A DNA stretch of 64,000 nucleotides from JADLAT01 sp964348795 (GCA_964348795.1 CAYGDY010000011.1:16079-80078), one strand, 5' to 3'; shown: positions 42,928-52,219, numbered from the stretch's first letter. Numbers and translations: made by a program. Notes: generated from the sequence alone by a model not told the origin.

Positions 42928-43479
42928 CTAATCAAGATGCGCGATAAAAAGTAACTTTTCTCTAGGGGACAATACATATACCCGTCTAAATCTTTCATGA
43001 TACGTGTAGTAGTTACCCTTATCACTTACAGCAACATATGCTTTGTTTTTAAGATTTTCGTCAATGTGAGAACATGATACAGCATCCTCAAAAATTTCGC
43101 TTAAAGGACGGTTCAATTCCATTTCAACAATAGGTACCTTCTTCCAAGACTGGGTTCCAATAGGGTGATATTCTGCGTTTCTTGGCGTTAAGGTTGTTTC
43201 ATCAAAAAACGTCAATCCCTGCTTTTGAATTTCAAAGGCTGTTTTGTCAGAAATTTTCATGACAAACGCCAAGCACGAAGCATCCCATTTGTCAGAGTCT
43301 TTATCAAGAACCTCCACTACTTCAATTTTTTCTGGAACAGATTGTATCAAAATTTCATCGCTTGCAGGACCTAATTGATTATACTCATAAACAAGTAACG
43401 CGATACCTAAAGCAATAAAGGCAAAAAACCCCATTACAAGCCATAGCGCTATTTTGTAACCATCTATTTTTCGAAACAT
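42928..43479 (-). CDS. Hypothetical single-helix membrane protein coupled to gmhA
   Basis: 183 residues from ATG 43479, whose codon overlaps the gmhA stop (TGATG), so translation is probably coupled. One membrane helix at about 11-30 (LWLVMGFFAFIALGIALLVY), then a soluble domain of about 150 residues with two cysteines, presumably outside the cytoplasm. More AT-rich than gmhA. No family recognised. Confidence 0.7.
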   Translation of the reverse strand: MFRKIDGYKIALWLVMGFFAFIALGIALLVYEYNQLGPASDEILIQSVPEKIEVVEVLDKDSDKWDASCLAFVMKISDKTAFEIQKQGLTFFDETTLTPRNAEYHPIGTQSWKKVPIVEMELNRPLSEIFEDAVSCSHIDENLKNKAYVAVSDKGNYYTYHERFRRVYVLSPREKLLFIAHLD

Positions 43480-44066
43480 CACACCCACCCCAAGCTCTGC
43501 TCCAGCGCGGCGCAGAGCATATGCCCCAGCGTGATATGCATTTCCTGAATGCGGGCGGTGACGGGGGACGGTACGGTGAGGAGCACATCACAGAGCGCGG
43601 GCATTTTCCCACCATCGCGCCCCGAAAACCCCACAGTGACAAGCCCCATGACGCGGGCCGTTTCCAGCGCCTTCAGCACATTGGGGCTATTGCCAGAGGT
43701 CGAAATTCCAATGGCCACGTCCCCCGCGCGGCCCAGAGCCTCCACCTGCCGGCTAAACAAATGCGTAAAATCATAGTCATTGCCAATGGCCGTCAACGCG
43801 GAGGTATCAGTCGTCAAAGCAAGGGCTGGAATGGGCTTACGGTCGGCCTTATACCGCACGGTCAGCTCGGTCGCCAGATGCTGGGCATCGCTCGCGCTCC
43901 CGCCATTGCCGAAAAACAAAATCTTGCCGCCCGACTGCACACACACCACGCATCGCTCGACTAACCCAGAAAACACCGGCTGTAACTGCGAAAATGTCGC
44001 ATCCAAGGCCGCCTGATGTTCCGCCCGTTCACTGGCCCAAAAACTCTCAAGATCAAAACGGGTCAT
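43479..44066 (-). CDS. gmhA: Phosphoheptose isomerase (SIS domain)
   Basis: Converts sedoheptulose 7-phosphate to D-glycero-D-manno-heptose 7-phosphate, the first step of heptose supply for LPS core. 195 residues from ATG 44066 (MTRFDLESFW); ATG 44081 is possible. SIS motifs: LFFGNGGSASDAQHLATELT, ALTTDTSALTAIGNDYDF, VAIGISTSGNSPNVL, and the late HITLGHMLCAALEQ with the metal-binding His. Lipoprotein gene upstream overlaps slightly; membrane protein gene follows. Confidence 0.93.
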   Translation of the reverse strand: MTRFDLESFWASERAEHQAALDATFSQLQPVFSGLVERCVVCVQSGGKILFFGNGGSASDAQHLATELTVRYKADRKPIPALALTTDTSALTAIGNDYDFTHLFSRQVEALGRAGDVAIGISTSGNSPNVLKALETARVMGLVTVGFSGRDGGKMPALCDVLLTVPSPVTARIQEMHITLGHMLCAALEQSLGWV

Positions 44067-44814
44067 ACTGGAACCCCGCATGTGGTTTAGGCTTTTCCAC
44101 CTGTGGCACAGGCGAAGCCCCCGAAGAATCAGCGGGCTCCTTCTGCGGAGTGTCCTTGATCGCCCGCGCTTGCGCTTTGGCCCGTTCCTTGGCCCGTTTT
44201 TTCTGGATCTTGATTTGCTGACGGTTATAGTCGAGCTGATCTGCCCCCAGCTGGAATCCTAGTAAAATCTTGAAACGCTCCCCCCGATCCCGTGGATCAA
44301 TGGGTAAAATCTGGCGCATGTTTTCCGTGTAGGTTTGGGTCTGCGTCCCCCCTGCGTAATTCATATTGGCCGAGAAGATCTCCTTGGCCAGAATTTTGCC
44401 TCTGCCATCGGTCACCGCCACAAAGAAGGGGTAGGAGAAAAACGGTTCGGAGGACGACATCGAGCGCCCTTCGGGCCCCAGCGTCCCCTGAAATGACATT
44501 TTAAGATCCATCGTCACGTTTTTGGTGTCGGTATTGCAGGCACTTTTGACGCGGGCAATCTTGACTTCGGAGACCAGATCCTCACGGTCCGTACTGCCGG
44601 AATCGGAAAATTCGCTATAGGTGCCGAGCTCTTCCACCACCTTGACCTGTGGACACAGGGTGTTATATCCCAGATCCTCCGGCGCGGGTTCGCCATCCAG
44701 AGACACGGGCGCCAGATCCAGAGAATCCAGATCCCCTATCACGCCCTCCATCGTCTTGCATGCGGCCACGCTCAACACACAGACCAGACACAGAAAAATC
44801 CTGCTTTTACTCAT
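44053..44814 (-). CDS. Hypothetical lipoprotein
   Basis: 253 residues from ATG 44814. Signal with lipobox LSVAAC (Cys near residue 19). The mature part has a beta-rich domain (VKIARVKSACNTD ... NVTMDLKMSFQGTLGPEG ... YPFFVAVTDGRGKILAKEIF) and a lysine/alanine-rich helix near the end (KIQKKRAKERAKAQARA). Similar lipoproteins are found in alphaproteobacteria without known function. Overlaps the gmhA start. Confidence 0.75.
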   Translation of the reverse strand: MSKSRIFLCLVCVLSVAACKTMEGVIGDLDSLDLAPVSLDGEPAPEDLGYNTLCPQVKVVEELGTYSEFSDSGSTDREDLVSEVKIARVKSACNTDTKNVTMDLKMSFQGTLGPEGRSMSSSEPFFSYPFFVAVTDGRGKILAKEIFSANMNYAGGTQTQTYTENMRQILPIDPRDRGERFKILLGFQLGADQLDYNRQQIKIQKKRAKERAKAQARAIKDTPQKEPADSSGASPVPQVEKPKPHAGFQYDPF

Positions 44815-44895
44815 TGCGCGCGCTCCCCGTGCCGTAACATTCCTCCCCCACAGAGTACGAGAGCCCGTGCCGGAGTGCAAGGGGTGGTTTTTTTT

Positions 44896-45663
44896 TCAAA
44901 GCGAAAACCCAAGGAAAGAAGACTGCGTTTTTTCCGCCATCTTCACCGGCGGGCCAGCGGGGAAAAAGTGATAGCTTATCCCGTCCACCCGCACAATGGG
45001 CGGGACTTTGGTTTCCTCGAACAGATCATACCCGATCTTGAGGGATTGCCAGAAAGAGGCCCATTCACTGTCCGCATGGGCGGCCATTTTCTCAGGCGTC
45101 ATCTGGAACGGGAAAATATGCACCGGCACGGTTTTTTGCCCATGCCGCATGGCATTATCCGCAATCAGATAAATCTGCTCGACTGACTCGTCCGTCATGG
45201 CGTAACACCCGATGGACGCACAGCCGCCATGGATCATCAGCGCGCTCCCCGTATAACCGTGCGCCTTGTCATAGGCATTGGGATAGCCCAGATTGAATGC
45301 CAGATGATGTCCACTATTGGGGTTCATCTGTTCGGGTGCAATGGCGTAAAATCCTTCAGGCGCCTGTTTGTCCCCTTCGGCGAGTTTGGGTCCAAGATGA
45401 CCAGAAAAATTACAGATGGGGTAGGTTTTAAAAAGGGCATATTGCCCAGAATGATTGGCTTTTAACCAGACCTCCAGCACATTTTCTTCCTTGAAAATCC
45501 GGAAATATACGGGCTGACCCAGCCTAAAATCATGGGTTTCCAGCTCACGTGCCAGAAACATTTGCCTGAGCGCCCGCACCTGCTCCAAAACACGGGAGGT
45601 CGGCATAAAAGACGTGCAAGAGGCCAGAAACACAAGACACAACAGAAAAACGACTCGAATCAT
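44896..45663 (-). CDS. L,D-transpeptidase family lipoprotein (YafK-like)
   Basis: 255 residues. Short signal with a lipobox-like LASC (Cys16). The YkuD-type catalytic block is MIHGGCASIGCYAM (about 157-170), with His and the nucleophile Cys. APEGFYAIAPEQMNPNSGHH and NLGYPNAYDKAHG are typical of the YafK subgroup, which trims or attaches cross-links to peptidoglycan (family knowledge). radC ends 3 bases upstream in the same direction. Confidence 0.9.
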   Translation of the reverse strand: MIRVVFLLCLVFLASCTSFMPTSRVLEQVRALRQMFLARELETHDFRLGQPVYFRIFKEENVLEVWLKANHSGQYALFKTYPICNFSGHLGPKLAEGDKQAPEGFYAIAPEQMNPNSGHHLAFNLGYPNAYDKAHGYTGSALMIHGGCASIGCYAMTDESVEQIYLIADNAMRHGQKTVPVHIFPFQMTPEKMAAHADSEWASFWQSLKIGYDLFEETKVPPIVRVDGISYHFFPAGPPVKMAEKTQSSFLGFSL

Positions 45664-45666
45664 TCA

Positions 45667-46371
45667 TTATAATAACCCGAGACTTTTGAAACTTGAAGTC
45701 CCGCCGCGTGAAACTATCACATGATCGTGAATGACAATCCCGAACGGCTCGCCGGCCCGTACAATCTGGCGCGTCATGTCAATATCGGCCTGCGAGGGCT
45801 TGGCTTCGCCGCTGGGGTGATTATGCACCAAAATCAGGGCGGTAGCGCCCAGATCCAGCGCACGTTTGAAGATTTCGCGCGGATAGGCCGCCGTCTGGTC
45901 CACTGTGCCGGAGTGCTGGATTTCATCGGCGATCAGCTGGTTTTTCCGGTTCAGGAACAGCACGCGGAAATGCTCCCGCGTTTCGTGCGCCATGGTGGTC
46001 ATGCAGTAATCCATGAGCTTGTCCCATGAACTCATCACGGGTTTGAGAAGGAGCTCCCGCTTCATCATCCGGTGCGCGGTGGCGGTGATGGCTTTGAGGG
46101 CAATGGCGGTATTCTCGCTCACGCCGTCCACCTTCATCAGCTCCTCGGCACTGGCCCCGAGCAGACTGGGTAAATCCCCGAACCGCGCCAGCAAGGTTTT
46201 GGCGAGCGGTTTGACATCCCTGCGGGGAATCGCCATAAACAAAACCAGCTCCAGCAATTCGTAGTCCTGCAGGGCCTCCGGCCCGTTCTCCAAAAACCGC
46301 GCCCGCAGGCGGTCACGATGCCCGTGATAATGGGGTTCTTCAGATTTGGTCTGTTGCGCGGTTTGTGTCAT
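45667..46371 (-). CDS. radC: RadC family JAB-domain protein
   Basis: 234 residues from ATG 46371; the extension to 46392 would need a TTG. N-terminal UPF0758 helix-hairpin-helix part (LLARFGDLPSLLGASAEELM, KVDGVSENTAIALKA) and a C-terminal JAB metalloprotease-like domain with the zinc pattern HNHPSGEAKPSQADID. The name is historical; a role in repair is not firmly shown. Follows map across an R-A repeat. Confidence 0.93.
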   Translation of the reverse strand: MTQTAQQTKSEEPHYHGHRDRLRARFLENGPEALQDYELLELVLFMAIPRRDVKPLAKTLLARFGDLPSLLGASAEELMKVDGVSENTAIALKAITATAHRMMKRELLLKPVMSSWDKLMDYCMTTMAHETREHFRVLFLNRKNQLIADEIQHSGTVDQTAAYPREIFKRALDLGATALILVHNHPSGEAKPSQADIDMTRQIVRAGEPFGIVIHDHVIVSRGGTSSFKSLGLL

Positions 46372-46400
46372 GTTTTGTACTTCATTTTCCAATTCTTTTT

Positions 46401-46555
46401 CGTCATCGCGAGACTGCGTAAGCGGTCGTGGCGATCCAGAAAAGTAAGGCTGGATTGCCGCGTTGCCTTCGGCTCGCGATGACGACGGGAAAAAACTTCG
46501 TATCTTCGTTTCTTCGCGTTAAAAAAGATCCCTCGACTACGCTCGGGATGACAGC
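46401..46555. repeat. R-A palindrome plus R-D and R-B halves
   Basis: R-A at 46401-46485 (CGTCATCGCGAGACTGCG ... CTGGATTGCCGCG ... GCTCGCGATGACG), then an R-D-like CTTCGTATCTTCGTTTCTTC and half an R-B (AGATCCCTCGACTACGCTCG then GGATGACA). It lies between map and radC. Confidence 0.82.
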
Positions 46556-46560
46556 GTATT

Positions 46561-47403
46561 TTAACCCCCATAAGGCGGCTTGGTATACCCCTTGGGCGAA
46601 AGCGTAAAAATTTCAAAACCTGTTTCCGTGACGGCAAGCGAATGCTCGAACTGCGCGGAGAGCGAACGGTCCCGCGTTACGGCTGTCCACCCGTCATTCA
46701 GCACTTTTGTACGGTGATCGGACCCCGCATTGATCATCGGCTCTATAGTGAAAAACATGCCAGGCTCCAGCACGGTACCGCGCCCTTTTTGCCCGATATG
46801 CATGACAGAGGGCGGCGCGTGAAACACCTTGCCCAGCCCATGCCCGCAAAAATCGGTGACCACCGAAAACCGCTCGGCCTCCGCATAGCTTTGAATGGCA
46901 TAGCCAATATCGCCCAGCGTCGCGCCCGGTTTGACAACCTCGATCCCGCGCATCAGGCAATCATACGTCACATCGATCAGGCGTTTGGCCTTCACGGGCA
47001 CTTTCCCCACGCCATACATGCGGGAGGTATCGCCGTGCCAACCATTCAAAATCACCGTCACATCGATATTCACAATATCCCCGTCCATCAGCTTTTTATC
47101 AGACGGAATCCCGTGGCAGACCACATGGTTGATCGAGGTACAAATGGATTTTGGGAACGGCACGCGGTCATGCGCCCCGCCATAGCCCAGCGGCGCGGGG
47201 ATCGCCCCCGCCTGCTCCGTCATTTTTCGGCAAAGCTGGTCAAGATGCTCTGTCGTGACGCCCACCTGCACATGCTCTGTGATCATATCAAGCACTTCAG
47301 CGGCCAATTTTCCGGCAGACCGCATCCCTGCAAAATCTTCCGGCCCGTGAAGCTCAATTCCCTCGCGGGTAAAACTATTGGATTTTTTTTGTAACTGTGT
47401 CAT
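46561..47403 (-). CDS. map: Methionine aminopeptidase type I
   Basis: Removes the initiator methionine. 280 residues. Metal ligands visible: NIDVTVILNGWHGDTSRMY (two Asp), FCGHGLGKVFHAPPSV (His), FTIEPMINAG (Glu) and EHSLAVTETGFEIFT (Glu). FPKSICTSINHVVCHGIP holds the substrate His. It is longer than E. coli Map by a short N-terminal part. First gene of the minus row map, radC, L,D-transpeptidase. Confidence 0.96.
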   Translation of the reverse strand: MTQLQKKSNSFTREGIELHGPEDFAGMRSAGKLAAEVLDMITEHVQVGVTTEHLDQLCRKMTEQAGAIPAPLGYGGAHDRVPFPKSICTSINHVVCHGIPSDKKLMDGDIVNIDVTVILNGWHGDTSRMYGVGKVPVKAKRLIDVTYDCLMRGIEVVKPGATLGDIGYAIQSYAEAERFSVVTDFCGHGLGKVFHAPPSVMHIGQKGRGTVLEPGMFFTIEPMINAGSDHRTKVLNDGWTAVTRDRSLSAQFEHSLAVTETGFEIFTLSPKGYTKPPYGG

Positions 47404-47516
47404 CGGACTTCCGGTATTGTGTTGCGCCTGTTGAACACATCATAGAGAAGTCCCATGGAAAACCCAAGCCATAAAAAACCTGTGACCCGTCATGACAGCC
47501 TCTCGGGACGACCCCT

Positions 47517-48218
47517 TTACGGATGGGTACAGTGCAAAGCCCCGCTGTCGACCTCTTGCCGGCATACAACACTGTGCACGGGCGTTTTGGTCTGCGCCCG
47601 CAACTGCGCCATCTGCGTGCCTCTGGCACGCAGGGCCTCGTCAATTGTCTTTTGCACAACGGAGCGCTCTGCACGGGGATAGGTTTCCCCGTCATAGATC
47701 TCGCGTAAAACCTCCACCACGGCCCAATCCGGCGCGCCCTGTTCCGGCGCAGGCATTTTCGCTACAATGGCTTTCACCTCATCCTGTACAAACCGGTTCC
47801 AGAGATCGGATTCTTTGATCTTAAGATCAGCCAGAGTCTGAACGGCCTGTTGCTGAATTTCCGGCATTTCGCTCTTGATCAAATTCAACAATTCTTTTGT
47901 GTAAACAGGATCTGAATCAGGACGCGCAAGCTCATGGGGGATTGTCAACTTCAAAGACTCCCATAACGCTTCCTTGACCTTGGTTTTGACACCCTCTTGC
48001 GCCAATTCGACTTTATGATCCCCGCAGGCCTTGTCAAACTCCACACGCGTTGTGGTTTCCGTTTTTTTATTGGGATCCGTCACGGCCACCGTATGTAAAC
48101 ATTCATCTGTCAATTGATGTTTCAGGTTTACATCCTGCGTAGCACAGCCAGACAAAAACGCCGCAAAAACGATGGTCTTTAAAGGCATGGTTTTTCCGAA
48201 AGTCTCTTGTACGGGCAT
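47517..48218 (-). CDS. Hypothetical lipoprotein
   Basis: 233 residues from ATG 48218, with AAAGGA seven bases before. Signal with lipobox FLSGC (Cys near residue 25). The mature part is charged and helical (TKVKEALWESLKLTIPHELA; VQTLADLKIKESDLWNRFVQ), with four cysteines besides the lipid one, two close to the end. No family recognised. A terminator at 48298-48336 separates it from the next gene upstream. Confidence 0.72.
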   Translation of the reverse strand: MPVQETFGKTMPLKTIVFAAFLSGCATQDVNLKHQLTDECLHTVAVTDPNKKTETTTRVEFDKACGDHKVELAQEGVKTKVKEALWESLKLTIPHELARPDSDPVYTKELLNLIKSEMPEIQQQAVQTLADLKIKESDLWNRFVQDEVKAIVAKMPAPEQGAPDWAVVEVLREIYDGETYPRAERSVVQKTIDEALRARGTQMAQLRAQTKTPVHSVVCRQEVDSGALHCTHP

Positions 48219-48297
48219 CATAATGTCCTTTTTTATTTCACTTAATCCGGAAGAATATAGAGAATCAAAAATCTTATGTCAACAATATATTTCCAAT

Positions 48298-48336
48298 AAA
48301 AAAGCCCCCTTGCATAGGGTACAAGGCGGCTTTTTG
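48298..48336. terminator. Bidirectional hairpin terminator
   Basis: AAAAAGCC (48299-48306) pairs with GGCTTTTT (48328-48335); inner pairs CCTTG / CAAGG. T runs occur at both ends depending on strand. It ends the minus-strand gene at 48357. Confidence 0.75.
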
Positions 48337-48356
48337 AAACAATCATTCTTGAAAGA

Positions 48357-49211
48357 TCACTCGGGACCAATTGTCGGACCCGAATGCTGAATGTCGCCAC
48401 TCAGGTTTTCATTCCCCCGATACCGGACACCACCGAGCTCTTTCAAGGATCCCAAGAGATCCTTTCCACGGGTGTGGCATTCATCATGGTTTTCTGCCAC
48501 TCTGACGCGGCCATGGCAAGCATGCTCTGTTGTGATCAACATGTTTTGGCCAAACTGTTGCGCAACAGTGGCCTTCAAGTGATATTCTCCGTTAATATGT
48601 GCAATTCTTTCCGCGCTTTCAAGAGTCCGTTTTGTCCGCTCAGCCACTTTTATATTGCAGTTGATATCTTCAATTTCACTGTTAGACAGGTCATATTTTT
48701 GGAAGATTTCAACTTCTCTTTGCTTGGCGGTCATATCCAAAATCTCGAACGGAGACTCAGCAATTGCCGTACCGGATGGCAAAATCAGATTGACATTGAG
48801 ACCAGCCGTTGCAGTAACTGTCCCAACTGCCCCACCGATGCCCATAGACCATCCGCACTCATCATTGGAGGCCTGAATGAAATTAGAACCCAGACTTACG
48901 CCGCTAGCGGCAGGCTTGGAACCATTGACCACCAGACTTTGCGTGCCGCCTGTCTGAGTCACAGGACCTACGCTTCCACCTTGACCGCCGTTCGCCGTGG
49001 CGTTTCCGCCTTTGGCTACGTTATCGCCCGTTGTCACCGCAACATCCGTGCTTTGGTTGTTCGTTTGGGTGGCTGTGGCATTTGCATCAGCAGTGGCTGT
49101 GGCATCGGCGGTTGCGTTTGTGCCGCAATGACCCTTTGGACAGGTGGCTTGCGCTGTATACGCAGAAAAGATCAGAGGGAGTGCAATAGCTAATTTCGTT
49201 GTGGGTTTCAT
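48357..49211 (-). CDS. Secreted hypothetical protein with Thr/Ala/Asn-rich region
   Basis: 284 residues. Signal peptide about 1-22 (end YTAQA). Residues about 30-60 are a low-complexity stretch of Ala, Thr, Asn and Asp (ATADANATATQTNNQST), followed by Gly-rich sequence. The C-terminal half (about 165-284) is charged with several cysteines (EDINCNIKVAERTKRTLESA; TTEHACHGRVRVAENHDECH). AAGAAGGT precedes ATG 49211. No family recognised; the layout suggests an exported structural or surface protein. Confidence 0.72.
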   Translation of the reverse strand: MKPTTKLAIALPLIFSAYTAQATCPKGHCGTNATADATATADANATATQTNNQSTDVAVTTGDNVAKGGNATANGGQGGSVGPVTQTGGTQSLVVNGSKPAASGVSLGSNFIQASNDECGWSMGIGGAVGTVTATAGLNVNLILPSGTAIAESPFEILDMTAKQREVEIFQKYDLSNSEIEDINCNIKVAERTKRTLESAERIAHINGEYHLKATVAQQFGQNMLITTEHACHGRVRVAENHDECHTRGKDLLGSLKELGGVRYRGNENLSGDIQHSGPTIGPE

Positions 49212-49378
49212 CGTGCGGGACCTTCTTTTTGTTTACACATAATCATTTAAGAGATGCCCGTCTTTACCCCTGATAAAAAAATATGTCAAGAATATTTTTT
49301 ATTTGCATAGAACAAAAAAATACTATACATAAAGCGGAAATTCAAAAACACTATGTATAACACGAAAGCGCCTCACCC

Positions 49379-51046
49379 ATGACGGAAGCCCTTGCCCTGA
49401 ACACCGTTTTATCCGCCCCGCCCCCGTCTGTGCCTTCTTTGTCCCAGAAATTCAAAGCCGTCGCAAAGAACATGGCCCTGACCGGCGCATTTCGTGCCGC
49501 CGCCGTGGGGGCAACCACTGCAGTGCTTGCACCGACAGCTCTGGGAAGCTCTGCCGTTGTAGGACTTGCGGCCGGAGTCGGCGGCCTGACCGTCACAGGA
49601 TATGAAATATACAAGGATTACAACGCCTTCCGTGCCACACAAGAGGACAAGCCCAAAGGGTTTTTAAACACGCTCAAAAGCCTGTTCGGGTTTGTAAACA
49701 CACAAGAAAACAAAAAGAAATACGCCAAAAAACTGGCCTTCAACACCGGATTTGCGGTCGTGGGCGCGGAAGTGGCCGAACATTGGGATACGATCAAACA
49801 CTATGTGACCCCGAAAAATATACTCGCAAGCACGGCGGCGCTCGCCCTGACCGCCCGCACACTCCATCAGGATTACAGCGCCAGCACGCAAAACCAGCCG
49901 CCCCGCACTCTCTTCCAAAAGACCTTGGGGCTTGCATCCTTTGCCGGACAACACAAAGGCACATACGCCAAAACCTTGGCCAAAAATGCCGCGATTGCGT
50001 TTTCTGCGGCGGAAATCGGAGAGCATCTGGTTTCTCCGGCTCTGGCGGAAGACGATTTCAAAGAACTCACGACAAACGGTATTTTACAATATAACCTTGA
50101 AACTCTTGGACCCCTGCCGGAAATCCCTGCGGAAGCGCCCACGCCCGAAGGTGCCACAGGCGCTGAACCCCCACCCGCGACACCGCCAGAACCCTTTTCC
50201 CTCGAAACGCTCGACACAACGGGCTGGGATCAAAAAGCCCTGCATGATTTGACACTGGCCAAGGAAGGGCATGCGTGGGCCATACAGAATTTAGCCCATT
50301 ATGAGGCCAACGGCCTGCACGGCATGGAGAAAAATCTGGCGCACGCGCATACACTGGCAGAAAAAGCCCAAAGCCTGGGGAACAAGCTTTCCGCCCGCTT
50401 TCTGGCTGATCTGGATAAAATTTCCGGCGCGGATCACCCCCTGTCACATCCCCCTGTACACGACACCCTCAGCGCATCTGAGGACGTCACAACAATCCGG
50501 CCCAATCCGGTCGTGCTAAAAAACCTTGAGAATGCGGGCCTGATCACCATAGACCCCGAGCAGGTCACGGCGCCACACACGGAGATCCCCTACGACACTA
50601 TCGAACAAACAACCACAGGGTCTCCTGAATCTGGCGTAGAGCGGATCACCACTGTCATCGCGGATGCGGATACGACCTACGACATGCACGGCTGGGATGA
50701 CTGGGCAAAGGCAAAGGGCGCTCTGGCCCAGAAGGGAGATATCGAGGCCCGACATCTCTTGAAAGGATACGCACAATACACATTTCACGGGGTCACCGAA
50801 CATTCCCTGCAGGCGGCCAAGGATTCACGTATTTGCCACGTCTTCCCCGCCCCCACACTGACGGATGCAAAAGCCTACACCCTCAGTTGCAACAACACCA
50901 ATACCATCGTACATGACGGGGAAGCTATTTTTGTTGCCTTGCCCGGCGTCGGAGACTGGCTTCCAAACATCGAGAACAACACCGGCCATGACATAACAGT
51001 CGGGGAGCTCGCCCAAGCCGCCGCGCCACATCTCGATCCGTTCTGA
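49379..51046 (+). CDS. Large hypothetical protein with internal repeats and Sel1-like segments
   Basis: 555 residues. The N-terminal 220 residues contain hydrophobic stretches and two repeated units: about 75-137 (YKDYNAF ... KYAKKLAFNTGFAVVGAEVA) and 161-218 (HQDYSAS ... TYAKTLAKNAAIAFSAAEIG). A proline-rich linker (about 240-280) follows, then Sel1-like helices (AKEGHAWAIQNLAHYEANGL; KGDIEARHLLKGYAQYTFHG). The hydrophobic part suggests membrane association. No Shine-Dalgarno is obvious and no family recognised. It converges with the CheZ-like gene. Confidence 0.75.
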   Translation: MTEALALNTVLSAPPPSVPSLSQKFKAVAKNMALTGAFRAAAVGATTAVLAPTALGSSAVVGLAAGVGGLTVTGYEIYKDYNAFRATQEDKPKGFLNTLKSLFGFVNTQENKKKYAKKLAFNTGFAVVGAEVAEHWDTIKHYVTPKNILASTAALALTARTLHQDYSASTQNQPPRTLFQKTLGLASFAGQHKGTYAKTLAKNAAIAFSAAEIGEHLVSPALAEDDFKELTTNGILQYNLETLGPLPEIPAEAPTPEGATGAEPPPATPPEPFSLETLDTTGWDQKALHDLTLAKEGHAWAIQNLAHYEANGLHGMEKNLAHAHTLAEKAQSLGNKLSARFLADLDKISGADHPLSHPPVHDTLSASEDVTTIRPNPVVLKNLENAGLITIDPEQVTAPHTEIPYDTIEQTTTGSPESGVERITTVIADADTTYDMHGWDDWAKAKGALAQKGDIEARHLLKGYAQYTFHGVTEHSLQAAKDSRICHVFPAPTLTDAKAYTLSCNNTNTIVHDGEAIFVALPGVGDWLPNIENNTGHDITVGELAQAAAPHLDPF

Positions 51047-51057
51047 TCCTGAAAAAT

Positions 51058-51699
51058 CTATGATTTCCGGCCTTCGGTCTGGGATTGAAAAAAGGAATCA
51101 ATATCCCTCTGCGAGGACAGCTTGTTCCGGATCGCAGAATGATCTTCGGCTCTGGCGTCCACCTTAATCCCCATTTTATCCAGCGCGGTGCCCAGACGCT
51201 CCTCCACCATACGCAGGTTATCCAGCGTTTTTTTGATTCTCTGGCCCGTAATATCCTGAAACGAGCATGCCATGAAAATGTCCTCGACATCCTTGTCGAT
51301 CTCGTCCAGCACCTTGCGGGTCTCTGCGTTGCCTGTTTCCTTGCCCGCTTGAATCCGCTGGGCAATATGATCGGCGGCATCCAAAATGCGGTTGGCCGCT
51401 ACATCGGTCATTTCCACCACCGCGTCCAGCTCCACCCCTGCATTGGCGGCCGTTGTACCGTCACCGCTATAGGAAACCGCCTTGAGAATCTCGAGAATCT
51501 CGGTAAAGCGCTTGACGATCCCCTCTTCCGCCATATCGACCTGCTGGGACGTGGCATTGATTTCCATGGAAATTTCGTCAAACCGGCGAGCTATAAATCG
51601 TTCAATGGCGTTCAGCTGATCGGCCATATGGTTCACAGCGCCGAATAATTGCTCCGGATGGGCCTCTTCCTGAGGCTGGGCCTTGTTTTGAATAGACAT
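51058..51699 (-). CDS. CheZ-like protein phosphatase
   Basis: 213 residues from ATG 51699. A long helical protein; the CheZ active region is visible as IFMACSFQDITGQRIKKTL (about 149-167), with the Gln and Asp of FQDITGQ that act on CheY-P in the family. C-terminal tail KLSSQRDIDSFFQ could bind a receiver. No cheY lies next to it; a cheA-like gene starts at 63420. In alphaproteobacteria CheZ homologues are often isolated from the main cluster. Confidence 0.85.
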   Translation of the reverse strand: MSIQNKAQPQEEAHPEQLFGAVNHMADQLNAIERFIARRFDEISMEINATSQQVDMAEEGIVKRFTEILEILKAVSYSGDGTTAANAGVELDAVVEMTDVAANRILDAADHIAQRIQAGKETGNAETRKVLDEIDKDVEDIFMACSFQDITGQRIKKTLDNLRMVEERLGTALDKMGIKVDARAEDHSAIRNKLSSQRDIDSFFQSQTEGRKS

Positions 51700-51834
51700 A
51701 AAATAACCCCGCCAGTCCTGCACTCTACAATGACCTCACCAGTGTAGCAAAAAATCTCTTAAAAAAGTCTGAGTTTTTTGACAAGAATCAAAAGAAAAGC
51801 CTGATTTCCTACGGATGTATGCCCCCAAATTATA

Positions 51835-51861
51835 TTGACATATAATTTTTCATAGTATACA
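51835..51861 (+). promoter_or_regulatory. Possible promoter
   Basis: TTGACA (51835-51840) and TATACA (51856-51861) with a short 15-base spacer, 33 bases before the small gene at 51894. Confidence 0.4.
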
Positions 51862-51893
51862 GTCCCTCAACACAACAAAAAAAGTGGAAAGAG

Positions 51894-52118
51894 ATGAAAG
51901 ATTTTAATTGTGAAATTTTAGGTTTAAGCTACGTGGAGGCAGTGGAAGCTAGGGTAAAATTTAATAAAATTTCTGGTGTCGTAGCATGGGAACAGAATGA
52001 TGTCCTATCCATACAAATTGATAATGAGGTAGCAAGAAAAGAAGTGGAAGCCTTGGCCAATGAAGAAGGATTCAGGCTCCTCCCTCAAACAATTGATTTC
52101 GGGCTCATGCATAAATAA
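51894..52118 (+). CDS. Small hypothetical protein, AT-rich
   Basis: 74 residues (MKDFNCEILGLSYVEAVEAR ... DFGLMHK), soluble with a beta-alpha-beta pattern. GTGGAAAGAG precedes the ATG. Base composition is much more AT-rich than purB downstream. No family recognised. Confidence 0.6.
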   Translation: MKDFNCEILGLSYVEAVEARVKFNKISGVVAWEQNDVLSIQIDNEVARKEVEALANEEGFRLLPQTIDFGLMHK

Positions 52119-52219
52119 CAATCCATCTTCACAAAGTAATAGATAGATTGCTTTTTTTTCTCCCTGTTTTATAGTCCTGCCTTAATATTCATTCACAACG
52201 ACTACAAGGCAATGGCACA

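Noticed and set aside
48384..49193. 269-codon frame on the plus strand
   Set aside because: The opposite strand has a signal peptide, a Shine-Dalgarno and a terminator, so it is the coding one.
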